Positions 27,454 through 37,059 of a stretch of 64,000 nt of DNA are shown in pieces. The DNA comes from Mesocricetibacter intestinalis (GTDB taxonomy: Bacteria > Pseudomonadota > Gammaproteobacteria > Enterobacterales > Pasteurellaceae), in contig NZ_SNYQ01000003.1 of the NCBI RefSeq assembly GCF_004363295.1, positions 62,001-126,000 on the forward strand, read 5' to 3'. Within the stretch, counting starts at the first letter, position 1; every line of letters begins with the position of its first letter. The notes below the pieces were generated by a model, which saw only the letters and a list, made by a program, of their open reading frames with translations, was not told the origin of the DNA and did no database searches. The translations under genes and the position numbers were made by a program.

Positions 27454-28359
27454 TTATCCGTTTTCCGAGGAGGTTTCTCCGTCCCCTTCCATTTCGGCCA
27501 GACGTTCGTCGCTCACTTTCACCCGTAATTGAATAATACGGCGACTGTCGGCGGAAGTTACCTTAAACTGAATACCTTCCAAAGTAATTTCCTCCCCCCG
27601 TTTCGGCAAATAACCGAAACCTTGCATCACCAAACCGCCGATGGTATCCACCTCTTCATCGGTAAAAGCGCTTTTAAAGGTTTGATTGAAATCGCCGATT
27701 CCGGTCAATGCCCGTACCGCATAAGTATGACGGGACAGCTGACGAATATCCGCAATATCCTCTTCGTCAAATTCATCGTCAATATCGCCGACAATCTGCT
27801 CTAAAATATCTTCAATGGTAATCAGTCCGGATACCGCACCGAATTCATCCACCACAATCGCCATGTGAAAGCGTTTGGTACGAAACTCTTTCAGCATGCG
27901 ATCGACCCTTTTGCTTTCCGGAATAATTTCCACCGGGCGTAATATTTTTTCCAGCTCAAAGGGTTCGGCGTCGGAACGGAGGAAACGCAATAAGTCCTTA
28001 GCGTGCAAAATACCGGATACATTATCCCGTTCGTCGGAAACGACCGGGAAACGAGAATGGGCGGAAGAAATAATGGTTTCCAAACAACCGTCCAGATCCT
28101 GATCCGTATTGATAAAGACTATCTGGGAACGGGGAATCATTATATCCCGCACGCGTAATTCGGCGATTTCCATAACCCCTTCAATCATCTCGCGGGTATC
28201 CTGGTCAATTAAATCGTTTTGTTCCGAATCACGGATAACCTCGACTAATTCGTCGCGATTTTTTAGTTCTTCCTGAAAAAAGCGACCGAAAAGCATCTGT
28301 AAAAAGCTTTTTTTCTGGCTGCTTTCCGGTTGAGCCGGAGTAGAGTTTTCGTCATTCAT
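27454..28359 (-). CDS. corC: CorC (YbeX), CBS-domain protein linked to magnesium/cobalt efflux
   Basis: The 301-residue cytoplasmic protein has a short N-terminal region, a CBS pair ([20 protein letters not shown] and [42 protein letters not shown], cut) and a C-terminal CorC_HlyC domain ([20 protein letters not shown]). Members are associated with Co/Mg export and, in enterics, with ribosome and RNA metabolism genes ybeZ-ybeY. Those two are not upstream here. The corC-lnt order is kept. An acidic tail ends the protein. Confidence 0.92.
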   Translation of the reverse strand: MNDENSTPAQPESSQKKSFLQMLFGRFFQEELKNRDELVEVIRDSEQNDLIDQDTREMIEGVMEIAELRVRDIMIPRSQIVFINTDQDLDGCLETIISSAHSRFPVVSDERDNVSGILHAKDLLRFLRSDAEPFELEKILRPVEIIPESKRVDRMLKEFRTKRFHMAIVVDEFGAVSGLITIEDILEQIVGDIDDEFDEEDIADIRQLSRHTYAVRALTGIGDFNQTFKSAFTDEEVDTIGGLVMQGFGYLPKRGEEITLEGIQFKVTSADSRRIIQLRVKVSDERLAEMEGDGETSSENG

Positions 28360-28532
28360 AAAAAGTGATTTGTTTCCGTCGGATTGACCTTGGGGAAATT
28401 ACCATATTTTCCCGACTTAAACAATTCCCGCTTACCTCTAAAGCGGGGAAAGAAACAAGGGGCCTTCCGTTAAATTTTACGGATTCATCCCCTCTGCCCG
28501 GAATATAATTCGGGAGAAAAAAGAGAAATCAA
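28360..28532. other. Intergenic region between galM and corC
   Basis: Holds the corC promoter and several imperfect hairpins. The best is AGGGG (28458) with CCCCT (28489) enclosing CCGT/ACGG; on the minus strand it is followed by TGTTTCTTT and may terminate galTKM. Confidence 0.35.
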
Positions 28533-29564
28533 TTAGATAAACTGAAAGAAAGTATAGTGGCGATATGTTTCACCGGCTTTACTGATACCGCCGTACCTTT
28601 GCCATTCGGGATGATTCGGGGTATCGGGCAAAGCCTGGGTTTCCAGTGCGATACCGGCGTAATTCGAATAAGCGGTGCCGTTACGCATAGGGGTACCTGC
28701 CAAAAAATTGCCGCTGTACACTTGAATCGCCGCTTGGCTGGTAAATACCTGCATAGCTAAGCTACGATCGGAAGACAACAGGCGTGCAGCTTCCGTTCCC
28801 GCCCCCCGCTCATTCAGTAAAAACGCATGATCATAACCGCCCACCGCAATTTGCCGCGGCTCGGATAAAAAATCCCGTTGCAAGGTTTTTTCCGCACGAA
28901 AATCAAAGCTGCTGTTTGCCACCGGAGTCAAAGGCGCATCGGGAATCCCCTCCACATTTACCGGTAAAAAATAATCCGCATTCAGGTATAGAAAATGGTT
29001 ACGCACATCACTGCCGTGTTCCGCATCGTCCAAATTAAAATAGGCGTGATTGGTCAGATTTAGCGGCGTATCCTGATCGGACACCGCCTGATAGCTGATT
29101 TCCACTCGGTTATCCTCGCTGAGCAAATAACGGGCGCTGATTTCCACCTTCCCGCTAAAGCCTTCTTCACCGTCGGGCGAGGATAAAAAAAACTCGACAA
29201 AATTCTGACCGCTCTTGTGTAAAGTCCAACGCCGTTTATCATAGCCTTTGCCTCCATGCAGCTGATTATGACCTTCATTGGCGCTCAAGCGGACTTTTTT
29301 CCCGTTCAAACTGAATTCGGCACCGGCGATGCGGTTGGCGTAACGACCGATGGTCGCCCCCATAAACGCCTGTTGTCGCGGATAATCCTGCAAGCCGCAA
29401 CCGAGTAAAACCTCACGCAACTCCTGCTTTACCGGTACCTGACAGGAAATCCAAGTGGCGCCCCAATCGGTTATAGAAATTCGCATGCCGTTAGCATTGC
29501 ACAGGGTAAAAATCTGATAGGGCAGCCCGTCCGGCGCTATTATTGAACTTGTTTCCATCAACAT
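28533..29564 (-). CDS. galM: Galactose mutarotase (aldose 1-epimerase)
   Basis: GalM interconverts beta- and alpha-D-galactose so that GalK can phosphorylate the alpha form. The 343-residue product has the family motifs [43 protein letters not shown] (catalytic His) and the catalytic Glu in [18 protein letters not shown] chose the ATG reading MLMETSS because GGGGGTGAG lies 5-8 nt upstream; starting there the gene overlaps galK by 7 nt. It is the last gene of galTKM. Confidence 0.94.
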   Translation of the reverse strand: MLMETSSIIAPDGLPYQIFTLCNANGMRISITDWGATWISCQVPVKQELREVLLGCGLQDYPRQQAFMGATIGRYANRIAGAEFSLNGKKVRLSANEGHNQLHGGKGYDKRRWTLHKSGQNFVEFFLSSPDGEEGFSGKVEISARYLLSEDNRVEISYQAVSDQDTPLNLTNHAYFNLDDAEHGSDVRNHFLYLNADYFLPVNVEGIPDAPLTPVANSSFDFRAEKTLQRDFLSEPRQIAVGGYDHAFLLNERGAGTEAARLLSSDRSLAMQVFTSQAAIQVYSGNFLAGTPMRNGTAYSNYAGIALETQALPDTPNHPEWQRYGGISKAGETYRHYTFFQFI

Positions 29565-30715
29565 ATTCTCACCCCCTGTGATGCGCGGCAAACATAAAAA
29601 TCTTCTGTTAGACCCGTTTGTTTCCGGTAATTATCAGCAATAATTTTACGTACGGCTTCCACCTTGCTGAAAGGCGCTAGCGCTACAATACAGCCGCCGA
29701 AGCCGCCGCCGGTCATACGAGCGCCGCCGGAAGACCCCAACGCAAGTTGCGCCAGTTCCACCAAATAGTCAATTTGCGGTACGGTAATTTCAAAATCGTC
29801 GCGCATCGAATCATGAGACTGCGCCATTAACTCGCCTAAACGGCGCAAATCACCTTTGCCTAAGGCGGCGGCCGCATCTAATACGCGCTGATTTTCAGTA
29901 ACTATATGTCTTGCCCGTTTTGCCGTATCCTTATCAATGGCGCTTAATTCCGCTTCCCTTTGTCGGAACTGCGTAATGGATAAATCACGCAGGGCTTTTA
30001 CCCCGAAAAAAGCGGCGGCACTTTCACATTGACGACGACGCGTATTATATTCGCCCGCCACCAGATCATGCTTAACATGAGAATTAACAATCATCACTGC
30101 AATATCCGGCGGTATGGGAACCCCTTGGGTTTTCAAGCTGCGACAATCTATCATCAGCAGCTGATCTTGCTGCCCCAATGCGGAAATCAGCTGATCCATA
30201 TTGCCGCACTGACAACCTACAAATTGGTTCTCGGCCCGTTGCCCGATTAGCGCGATATCCGTATGACTGAGCGCTAAACCGCCCAGCTGCTGACAGAATT
30301 TTCCCACCGCCACTTCCAGCGACGCCGATGAACTCAATCCCGCCGAGAGAGGTACATTACCGCTGATCACCAAATCCGCGCCCTGTTGAAATTGCGGGCA
30401 GGCCTGCTGAATAAATTTTACGACTCCGCGCACATAGCCGCTCCATTTTTTCTCCGGATTAGGGATTATGGGCTGCCGTAAGGAAAATTCGTCATACTGT
30501 TGCAAGTCTGCGGCATATACCCGAAAAATCCCCCGGTCGTTGGCCGCACCGCTGACCGCAGTGCCGTAATTAATCGCACAGGGCATCACAAAACCCTCGT
30601 TATAATCGGTATGCTCGCCGATAATATTTACGCGCCCGGGGGCATACACCGTCAGTTCGGCATTACGCTCGAATTTCTGCCGGAACAGAGTGCGGGCAAT
30701 GGCTTCAGGGGTCAT
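29558..30715 (-). CDS. galK: Galactokinase
   Basis: GalK phosphorylates alpha-D-galactose at C1, the first Leloir-pathway commitment. The 385-residue GHMP kinase shows the galactokinase signature [20 protein letters not shown], the ATP-binding [17 protein letters not shown] and [17 protein letters not shown] near the C-terminus. I start at the ATG reading MTPEAIART, with AAGGA 8 nt upstream; an in-frame ATG 24 nt earlier lacks a ribosome-binding site. It sits 20 nt downstream of galT. Confidence 0.96.
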   Translation of the reverse strand: MTPEAIARTLFRQKFERNAELTVYAPGRVNIIGEHTDYNEGFVMPCAINYGTAVSGAANDRGIFRVYAADLQQYDEFSLRQPIIPNPEKKWSGYVRGVVKFIQQACPQFQQGADLVISGNVPLSAGLSSSASLEVAVGKFCQQLGGLALSHTDIALIGQRAENQFVGCQCGNMDQLISALGQQDQLLMIDCRSLKTQGVPIPPDIAVMIVNSHVKHDLVAGEYNTRRRQCESAAAFFGVKALRDLSITQFRQREAELSAIDKDTAKRARHIVTENQRVLDAAAALGKGDLRRLGELMAQSHDSMRDDFEITVPQIDYLVELAQLALGSSGGARMTGGGFGGCIVALAPFSKVEAVRKIIADNYRKQTGLTEDFYVCRASQGVRIC

Positions 30716-30735
30716 ATCCTTTTTCCTTTCTGTAA

Positions 30736-31779
30736 TCAACGCAAACTATAATGAATATCGCTTAAGGCGCGCAGTCTTGCCGCCGCTTGCTCGGCGCTAA
30801 GATCGCGCTGACTTTCCGCCAACATTTCATAACCCACCATAAATTTACGAACCTGCGCAGAACGCAGCAGCGGCGGATAAAAATGGGCGTGCAACTGCCA
30901 ATGGGGATTATCCTCCCCATTAAAGGGAGCGGCATGAAATCCCATAGAATAAGGGAAAGAAGTTTCAAATAGGTTATCGTATTTGGTGGTAAGTTTTTTC
31001 AACATCAGCGCCAAATCCTGTCGCTGCGCTTCTTTAAGCTCGGTCAGCCGTTGCAGCAAAAACTTCGGCAGCAGCAGCGTTTCAAAAGGCCATACCGCCC
31101 AATAAGGTACAAGGCTTACCCAGTATTGGGTTTCCACCACGATACGTTCCTGCAATTCCAACTCCCGCCGAGCGTAATCCCATAACATGGGAGAGGCGTA
31201 TTTTTGCCAATAAGCGCGCTGGCTCCGCTCTTCTTTCGCCACCTCGTTGGGCAGGAAATCATTGGCCCATATCTGCCCGTGCGGATGAGGATTGGAACAG
31301 CCCATGGCAGCCCCTTTATTTTCAAAAATCTGTACCCAGAGATATTTTTCGCCCAATTCCTCCAACTGCGCCTGCCAGGTGGCAATAACCGCTTCTATTT
31401 CCTCAAGGCTCAGCAAGGGCAGAGTTTTACTATGATCGGGCGAAAAACATATTACTCGGCTTTCTCCTCGGGCCGCAGCGCTCCGAAACAGGGGATCCGC
31501 CGTCGCCTCGGGCGCAGGAGTATCATGTAGCAGTGCGGAAAAATCATTACGAAATACAAAAGGACGACGATAATCGGGATTCAATTCGCCATTAACACGT
31601 CGATTACCCGGGCATAAATAACAATCGGGATCGTGCGCTAGGGTCTGAGGAGCTGCGCTTTTCTCCTGCTGCCCCTGCCACGGCCGTTTCGCCCGGTGCG
31701 GAGATACCAAAACCCATTGTTCCGTCAAGGGATTATAACGGCGATGGGGGTGTTCCGTCGGATCAAACTCGCCCCTCAT
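30736..31779 (-). CDS. galT: Galactose-1-phosphate uridylyltransferase
   Basis: GalT exchanges UMP between UDP-glucose and galactose-1-phosphate. The 347-residue product has the active-site HPHGQIW with the uridylylated His, the zinc-binding Cys pair in CYLCPGNRR, and a C-terminal His-rich stretch ([15 protein letters not shown]). I start at [10 protein letters not shown] because AAAGGAG sits 6 nt upstream; longer starts would overlap the promoter region. It is the first gene of galTKM. galE is not in the window. Confidence 0.96.
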   Translation of the reverse strand: MRGEFDPTEHPHRRYNPLTEQWVLVSPHRAKRPWQGQQEKSAAPQTLAHDPDCYLCPGNRRVNGELNPDYRRPFVFRNDFSALLHDTPAPEATADPLFRSAAARGESRVICFSPDHSKTLPLLSLEEIEAVIATWQAQLEELGEKYLWVQIFENKGAAMGCSNPHPHGQIWANDFLPNEVAKEERSQRAYWQKYASPMLWDYARRELELQERIVVETQYWVSLVPYWAVWPFETLLLPKFLLQRLTELKEAQRQDLALMLKKLTTKYDNLFETSFPYSMGFHAAPFNGEDNPHWQLHAHFYPPLLRSAQVRKFMVGYEMLAESQRDLSAEQAAARLRALSDIHYSLR

Positions 31780-31801
31780 AAGCATCTCCTTTAAAATAAA
31801 A

Positions 31802-31817
31802 TTGGTAACGGTTACAA
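31802..31817 (-). promoter_or_regulatory. GalR/GalS-type operator (galT side)
   Basis: On the minus strand TTGTAACCGTTACCAA contains TGTAACCGTTACCA, matching TGTAANCGNTTNCA at nine of ten fixed positions. It falls just downstream of the inferred galT transcription start, comparable to an internal gal operator. Confidence 0.6.
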
Positions 31818-31861
31818 AATAATAGCAGAGGCTAAAAGATAGCATAACCCCATAAATAATC

Positions 31862-31877
31862 AGTGATCCAGATCACA
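31862..31877. promoter_or_regulatory. CRP-type site for galTKM (and possibly galS)
   Basis: AGTGATCCAGATCACA matches TGTGA-N6-TCACA at nine of ten positions (first base A for T). It lies between the two operators. Confidence 0.65.
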
Positions 31878-31934
31878 AAGCCAATAGATAACAAACTAAA
31901 CCCTATGGTTTAGGCGTAAGATACATAAGGGATA

Positions 31935-31948
31935 AGTAATCGTTTCCA
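31935..31948 (+). promoter_or_regulatory. GalR/GalS-type operator (galS side)
   Basis: AGTAATCGTTTCCA matches TGTAANCGNTTNCA at nine of ten fixed positions. Its centre is 132 bp from the galT-side operator, a distance that would allow repression by looping, and about 90 nt upstream of the galS ATG, allowing autoregulation. Confidence 0.6.
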
Positions 31949-32031
31949 ATTCGATTCCCCGAGCGATTATTATTGTTTTTTTCCGCCCGTGTTTCTTTTG
32001 TCCTCAGTACTTAAAAATAAAAGGATAAACC

Positions 32032-33039
32032 ATGGTAACCATTCGCGATGTAGCCAGACAGGCCGGTGTTTCGGTCGCCACCGTTTCCCGCGTACTGAAC
32101 AATGCCTCCGCCAGTCAGAAGGCCCGCGCCGCGGTACAAAATGCGGTGGAAAAACTGGGTTATTCGCCGAATGCCAATGCTCAGGCGCTGGCTCTGCAAA
32201 ATACCGATACCATCGGAGTTGTGGTAACGGACGTCAGCGATCCTTTTTTTGCAATTCTGGTCAAAGCCGTAGATCAGGTGGCGGCGGAATATGATAAAAG
32301 CATTCTGATCGGTATCGGCTATCATCAGGCGGAAAAGGAACGTAAGGCCATAGAAATGCTACTGCGTAAGCGCTGTTCCTGTTTGGTGGTACATGCTAAG
32401 GCGCTGGATGAGGACAGCCTGAAAGCCTACTTGAACAATGTGCCCGGAATGGTGATTATCAATCGAACCATTGCCGGTTATGAAAACCGCTGTGTCAGCC
32501 TGGATAACCGCCGCGGCACCTTTCTGGCCACGGAAACCCTGATTCGTCTCGGCCATCAGCGTATCGGCTATATAGGCTCCAATCACCTGATCAATGATGA
32601 AATCGAACGGCGGGCCGGCTATCTGGCCGCGCTGGAACATTACGGACTGCCGAATATCGACGATGCCATTGTACAGAGTTCCCCCTATTTTGAGGGCGGC
32701 GAAGAAGCCATGATCAATTTGCTTAGCTATCATTCTGATCTGACCGCAGTAGTGGCTTATAACGACAGTATGGCGGCGGGCGCACTTTCGGTACTGAACG
32801 AAAATAATATCAGGGTACCGGAACAATTCTCTATTATCGGTTTTGACGATATGCCCATCGCCCGCTATCTGATTCCGAAGCTGACGACCATCAGATACCC
32901 CATAGATCTCATGGCGGGTTACGCCGCCAAACTGGCGCTGAGTCTGGTGAATGAGCATATCGCCACCCCGCTCCATTCGCAGTTTAATCCCACGCTGGTA
33001 CGCCGCTTTTCAGCGGAAAAAAACAATGTCGCCGAATAA
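32032..33039 (+). CDS. galS: GalS-type LacI-family galactose regulator
   Basis: The 335-residue LacI/GalR-family regulator has the N-terminal helix-turn-helix [23 protein letters not shown] and hinge region [13 protein letters not shown] (PNANAQALA is typical of GalR/GalS). A periplasmic-binding-protein-like sugar domain follows, with [17 protein letters not shown] and [20 protein letters not shown] (cut). It resembles E. coli GalS more than GalR in the blocks I can compare. Position between galTKM and mglBAC makes it the likely local repressor of both, with galactose as inducer. AAGGA lies 6 nt before the ATG. Confidence 0.9.
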   Translation: MVTIRDVARQAGVSVATVSRVLNNASASQKARAAVQNAVEKLGYSPNANAQALALQNTDTIGVVVTDVSDPFFAILVKAVDQVAAEYDKSILIGIGYHQAEKERKAIEMLLRKRCSCLVVHAKALDEDSLKAYLNNVPGMVIINRTIAGYENRCVSLDNRRGTFLATETLIRLGHQRIGYIGSNHLINDEIERRAGYLAALEHYGLPNIDDAIVQSSPYFEGGEEAMINLLSYHSDLTAVVAYNDSMAAGALSVLNENNIRVPEQFSIIGFDDMPIARYLIPKLTTIRYPIDLMAGYAAKLALSLVNEHIATPLHSQFNPTLVRRFSAEKNNVAE

Positions 33040-33042
33040 CGA

Positions 33043-33056
33043 TGTAATCGTTTCCA
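33043..33056 (+). promoter_or_regulatory. GalR/GalS operator upstream of mglB
   Basis: TGTAATCGTTTCCA matches TGTAANCGNTTNCA at all ten fixed positions. It is centred about 32 bp upstream of the CRP site centre. Confidence 0.75.
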
Positions 33057-33073
33057 ATGATGTTTTTCATAAT

Positions 33074-33116
33074 TGTGAAAAGGATCACAGTATTAAAGCC
33101 TTAAAAAGAGTATGTT
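33074..33116 (+). promoter_or_regulatory. CRP-dependent mglB promoter
   Basis: TGTGAAAAGGATCACA (33074-33089) matches the CRP consensus completely. A -10 TATGTT at 33111-33116 predicts a start near 33123, placing the CRP centre at -41.5, the class II activation geometry. There is no recognisable -35, as expected for a CRP-dependent promoter. Confidence 0.75.
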
Positions 33117-33199
33117 ATTGAAGGATTACCCGCAGCCGTAAACCTTTAATTTAAGGGTAAGTTTATCTCATCTACCTCACACAAGAAGGGAATATTATC

Positions 33200-34192
33200 A
33201 TGAAAAAATCCGTATTAAGCGCCCTTGCTTTAGCTCTGGGTCTGGGAGCCGGCATCAGCACCGCACAGGCAGATACCCGAATCGGTGTAACCATTTACAA
33301 ATACGATGATAATTTTATGGCTTTAATGCGTAAAGAGATCAATAAAGAAGCGGAAAAATTAAAAGAAGTTAACCTGTTAATGAATGACTCGCAGAACGCC
33401 CAGTCCGTTCAAAACGATCAAGTGGACGTGTTGATTTCACGTCAGGTAAAAGCGCTTGCCATTAACCTGGTCGACCCTTCCGCCGCACCTACTATTATCG
33501 GCAAAGCAAAACCTTATGATATTCCGGTGGTATTCTTTAATAAGGATCCCGGCGAAAAAGCCATTGCTTCTTATGATAAAGCCTATTATGTGGGAACCGA
33601 TCCTAAAGAATCCGGCCTGATTCAGGGTAATCTGATTGCTAAACAATGGAAAGCCAATCCGGCATTGGATTTAAACAAAGACGGTAAAATTCAATTCGTT
33701 CTGCTGAAAGGGGAACCCGGCCACCCGGATGCGGAAGCCCGTACCAAATATGTGGTGGAAGAACTGAACCGTCTGGGAATTCAAACCGAACAGCTGTTTA
33801 TGGATACCGGAATGTGGGATGCGGCCATGGCAAAAGATAAAACCGATGCCTGGTTATCCAGTTCCCGAGCCAATGACATCGAGGTGATTATCTCCAATAA
33901 CGACGGTATGGCGATGGGTGCGCTGGAAGCCACTAAAGCCCATGGTAAAAAATTACCTATCTTCGGTGTGGACGCTCTGCCGGAAGTGCTGCAGCTAATC
34001 AAAAAAGGGGAAATCGCCGGTACCGTTCTGAATGACGGCGTTAATCAGGGTAAAGCCGTCGTACAGTTGTCAAATAACCTGGCTCAGGGTAAAGCTGCGA
34101 ATGAAGGTACCGACTGGAAACTGGAAAACCGCGTAGTTCGTATCCCTTATGTGGGCGTCGATAAAGACAATCTATCCGAATTTTTAAAATAA
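33200..34192 (+). CDS. mglB: Galactose/glucose-binding periplasmic protein MglB
   Basis: MglB binds D-galactose and D-glucose in the periplasm and feeds the MglAC transporter; in enterics it also serves chemotaxis. The 330-residue product has a signal peptide ([20 protein letters not shown], cleavage after AQA near residue 24) and the mature start [16 protein letters not shown]. It also has the calcium-binding loop DLNKDGKIQ and sugar-contact blocks [17 protein letters not shown] and FGVDALPE. A strong RBS, AAGAAGGGA, precedes it. It is first in mglBAC. Confidence 0.96.
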   Translation: MKKSVLSALALALGLGAGISTAQADTRIGVTIYKYDDNFMALMRKEINKEAEKLKEVNLLMNDSQNAQSVQNDQVDVLISRQVKALAINLVDPSAAPTIIGKAKPYDIPVVFFNKDPGEKAIASYDKAYYVGTDPKESGLIQGNLIAKQWKANPALDLNKDGKIQFVLLKGEPGHPDAEARTKYVVEELNRLGIQTEQLFMDTGMWDAAMAKDKTDAWLSSSRANDIEVIISNNDGMAMGALEATKAHGKKLPIFGVDALPEVLQLIKKGEIAGTVLNDGVNQGKAVVQLSNNLAQGKAANEGTDWKLENRVVRIPYVGVDKDNLSEFLK

Positions 34193-34203
34193 TCTTATCC
34201 GAC

Positions 34204-34236
34204 GGCACGGGAATTCATAACCCGTGCCCGTTTTAT
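34204..34236 (+). terminator. Attenuating hairpin between mglB and mglA
   Basis: GGCACGGG and CCCGTGCC form an 8-bp stem with a 9-nt loop, followed by CGTTTTAT, 11 nt after the mglB stop. Such partial terminators commonly keep binding-protein mRNA in excess over the transporter genes. Confidence 0.7.
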
Positions 34237-34292
34237 ATGGCGAAGGGCATGCTCCGATCGCCGCTGCAAATCCTGTTCCTGTGAGGTAATCT

Positions 34293-35822
34293 ATGTCGGC
34301 ACAGCCCAGCCCCGTTGTGCAAGAAGACAGCCGAGTTCTGCTTACCATGACCGGCGTAAGCAAAACCTTTCCCGGCGTCAAAGCACTGGATAAAGCCAAT
34401 CTGACCGTAAAATCCCATTCCGTACATGCGCTGATGGGAGAAAACGGTGCTGGCAAATCTACATTATTAAAATGTCTATTCGGTATTTATGCCAAAGACG
34501 AAGGTGAAATCCTATTTTTAGATCGCCCGGTAAATTTTAAAACCTCCAAAGAGGCGTTGGAAAACGGGATTTCCATGGTTCATCAGGAACTGAATCTGGT
34601 ACGTCAACGCAATGTGATGGACAATTTGTGGCTGGGTCGCTATCCGCTGAAAGGTTTGTTTGTAGATCACGGAAAAATGTACCGGGATACCAAAGCGATT
34701 TTTGACGAACTGGATATTAATATAGATCCGAAAGAAAAAGTGGCCAATCTGTCCGTTTCGCAAATGCAGATGATCGAAATCGCCAAGGCATTTTCCTATA
34801 ATGCCAAAATCGTGATTATGGACGAACCGACCTCCTCTTTATCGGAAAAAGAGGTCGAACATTTATTTACCATTATCGCCAAACTCAAACGGCGCGGCTG
34901 CGGTATCATCTATATTTCCCATAAGATGGATGAAATCTTTAAGATCTGTGATGAAATTACCATTCTGCGCGACGGCAAATGGATCAATACCGTTGCGGTG
35001 AAAGATTCCAGCATGGAAGCTATAGTTTCCATGATGGTAGGACGGGAACTGACCCAACGTTTCCCGCCCAAAACCAATACGCCGAAAGAAGTTATCCTTG
35101 AAGTGGAAGATCTGACCGCTCTCAATCAGCCCTCCATTCGAAATATCAGCTTCAACCTGCATAAGGGCGAAATTCTAGGTATCGCCGGCCTGGTCGGCGC
35201 CAAACGAACCGATATTGTGGAAACCATGTTCGGTGTGCGCGAACGTAAAAGCGGTACGCTGAAGCTGCACGGAAAAATAATGAAAAACCGTACCGCACTT
35301 GAAGCAATTAACAACGGTTTCGCCCTAGTTACCGAAGAACGGCGCTCCACCGGCATCTATGCCAATCTCAGCATCGAATTCAACTCGCTGATTTCAAATA
35401 TGAAATCCTATATGACCGCCTGGGGGCTACTCAGTAATAAAAAAATGAAAAGCGATACCCAATGGGTGATCGACGCCATGAACGTTAAAACCCCTTCGCA
35501 CAAAACCTCCATAGGTTCGCTTTCCGGCGGTAATCAACAAAAAGTGGTTATAGGTCGCTGGCTGCTGACCCAACCGGAGATTCTAATGTTGGACGAGCCG
35601 ACCCGAGGTATCGACGTAGGTGCAAAATACGAAATTTATCAGCTGATTATGCAACTGGCGCAAAAGGATAAAGGCATCATCATGATTTCTTCCGAAATGC
35701 CCGAATTGCTCGGCATCACCGATCGCATTTTAGTGATGAGTAACGGGCAGGTTGCGGGCATCGTCGAAACCGCCAAAACATCGCAAGAAGAAATTTTACA
35801 ACTTGCCGCAAAATATCTATAA
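34293..35822 (+). CDS. mglA: Galactose/methyl galactoside ABC transporter ATPase MglA
   Basis: MglA energises MglC with two fused ABC domains. The 509-residue product has a first domain with Walker [10 protein letters not shown], signature-like [15 protein letters not shown] and Walker [11 protein letters not shown]. The second domain has a degenerate P-loop (GLVGAKRTD, normal for this family) and a good signature [16 protein letters not shown] with [17 protein letters not shown] lies in the second half. It is followed 13 nt later by mglC. Confidence 0.96.
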   Translation: MSAQPSPVVQEDSRVLLTMTGVSKTFPGVKALDKANLTVKSHSVHALMGENGAGKSTLLKCLFGIYAKDEGEILFLDRPVNFKTSKEALENGISMVHQELNLVRQRNVMDNLWLGRYPLKGLFVDHGKMYRDTKAIFDELDINIDPKEKVANLSVSQMQMIEIAKAFSYNAKIVIMDEPTSSLSEKEVEHLFTIIAKLKRRGCGIIYISHKMDEIFKICDEITILRDGKWINTVAVKDSSMEAIVSMMVGRELTQRFPPKTNTPKEVILEVEDLTALNQPSIRNISFNLHKGEILGIAGLVGAKRTDIVETMFGVRERKSGTLKLHGKIMKNRTALEAINNGFALVTEERRSTGIYANLSIEFNSLISNMKSYMTAWGLLSNKKMKSDTQWVIDAMNVKTPSHKTSIGSLSGGNQQKVVIGRWLLTQPEILMLDEPTRGIDVGAKYEIYQLIMQLAQKDKGIIMISSEMPELLGITDRILVMSNGQVAGIVETAKTSQEEILQLAAKYL

Positions 35823-35835
35823 GAAGGAATGTCGT

Positions 35836-36843
35836 ATGGCAATGCAAAAAAATAAAACCTGGGATTTCTTTAAACAAAACGCAATTTATTTCGTATTATT
35901 GCTCCTGCTCGGTGTAATTATCGCCCAGGATCCCACATTCCTTAACGTGATGAACTTCAGTAATATTCTGACCCAGTCTTCCGTACGCCTAATTATCGCA
36001 CTAGGAATTGCCGGTTTATTGGTGGTACAGGGAACGGACCTTTCCGCCGGTCGCCAAGTGGGCTTAACCGCAGTTGTAGCGGCGACTATGCTGCAATCCA
36101 TGGAAAATATGAACCGGGTGTTCCCGAATCTGCCGGAAATGCCGATTTTCGTAGTGATCCTTATCGTCTGCGCCATAGGGGCGCTAATCGGCCTGCTAAA
36201 CGGCTTTGTTATCGCCGTGCTGAATGTTACGCCCTTTATCGCCACCATGGGTACCATGATTATCGTTTATGGTATTAATTCCCTCTATTATGATGCCGTG
36301 GGCGGTTCGCCCATTGCCGGTTTCAGCGAACATTTTTCCTCCTTCGCCCAAGGCTTTTTCCTGTTAGGCTCCTTTAAACTCTCCTATATCACCATCTATG
36401 CCATTATCGCCACCCTGATCATGTGGATTTTATGGAATAAAACCCGTTTCGGTAAAAATATCTTCGCCATCGGCGGTAATCCGGAAGCGGCGCGCGTATC
36501 CGGTGTCAACGTAGTACGTAATCTGCTGATGATCTATATGCTGGCCGGCGTGTTCTACGCTTTCGGCGGTATGCTGGAGGCCGGCCGTATCGGCAGCGCC
36601 ACCAATAACCTCGGTTTTATGTATGAAATGGACGCCATCGCCGCCTGCGTGGTCGGCGGCGTATCCTTTGCCGGCGGGGTGGGAACCATTATCGGCGTGG
36701 TTACCGGGGTACTAATCTTTACCGTAATCAACTACGGGCTGACCTATATCGGAGTAAACCCTTATTGGCAATATATAATTAAAGGCAGCATCATTATTCT
36801 GGCCGTTGCCATCGACTCGCTGAAATACGCCAAGAAAAAATAA
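35836..36843 (+). CDS. mglC: Galactose/methyl galactoside ABC permease MglC
   Basis: MglC forms the membrane channel of the MglBAC transporter. The 335-residue product has about ten hydrophobic segments and the BPD_transp_2 motifs GIAGLLVVQGTDLSAGRQVGL and AIGGNPEAARVSGVNV. It ends AVAIDSLKYAKKK. I start at MAMQKNKTW because AGAAGGA lies 7 nt upstream; an in-frame ATG inside mglA would add 28 residues without a ribosome-binding site. Confidence 0.95.
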   Translation: MAMQKNKTWDFFKQNAIYFVLLLLLGVIIAQDPTFLNVMNFSNILTQSSVRLIIALGIAGLLVVQGTDLSAGRQVGLTAVVAATMLQSMENMNRVFPNLPEMPIFVVILIVCAIGALIGLLNGFVIAVLNVTPFIATMGTMIIVYGINSLYYDAVGGSPIAGFSEHFSSFAQGFFLLGSFKLSYITIYAIIATLIMWILWNKTRFGKNIFAIGGNPEAARVSGVNVVRNLLMIYMLAGVFYAFGGMLEAGRIGSATNNLGFMYEMDAIAACVVGGVSFAGGVGTIIGVVTGVLIFTVINYGLTYIGVNPYWQYIIKGSIIILAVAIDSLKYAKKK

Positions 36844-36873
36844 AGGCGCAGCACTCGACACATACAAAAATAC

Positions 36874-36896
36874 GGGGACGGAATCTATTCCGCCCC
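36874..36896 (+). terminator. Weak hairpin after mglC
   Basis: GGGG-A-CGGAA pairs with TTCCG-CCCC with one bulge and a 4-nt loop, about 30 nt after the mglC stop. No T-run follows, so termination is uncertain. Confidence 0.4.
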
Positions 36897-36959
36897 CTAG
36901 TTCTATTACGAATTTATTCTTTATTCGCCAGTTATCCCGGCCTTATTCACACCTCTGGT

Positions 36960-36976
36960 AAGTGGTCTGAACAGCA
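36960..36976. promoter_or_regulatory. Possible FadR-type operator upstream of the fadL homologue
   Basis: AAGTGGTCTGAACAGCA matches the FadR consensus AACTGGTCNGACCAGTT at 12 of 16 positions, including the TGGTC-N-GA core. It lies 84 nt before the start codon of a FadL-family gene, a known FadR target in other gammaproteobacteria. Confidence 0.35.
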
Positions 36977-37059
36977 CAAATCCGTTTGCACCGGCCTGTA
37001 CCTTTATTTACAATTTTGCGGATTTTTATCTAAATATAACATTTATAACAGGAAACCTA

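Larger units (their letters stand above)
31780..32031. promoter_or_regulatory. Divergent galT/galS control region
   Basis: Contains a CRP-type site flanked by two GalR/GalS-type operators, listed separately. A -10-like TATCTT on the minus strand (31841-31836) would put the galT start near 31829, about 40 bp downstream of the CRP centre, as in class II CRP promoters. Confidence 0.65.

Noticed and set aside
32359-32976. 205-codon minus-strand frame inside galS
   Set aside because: Antisense shadow of the LacI-family regulator, with no recognisable domain.
35131-35240. Degenerate second P-loop in MglA as a defect
   Set aside because: GAKRTD in the second ABC domain is normal for MglA/RbsA-type fused ATPases.
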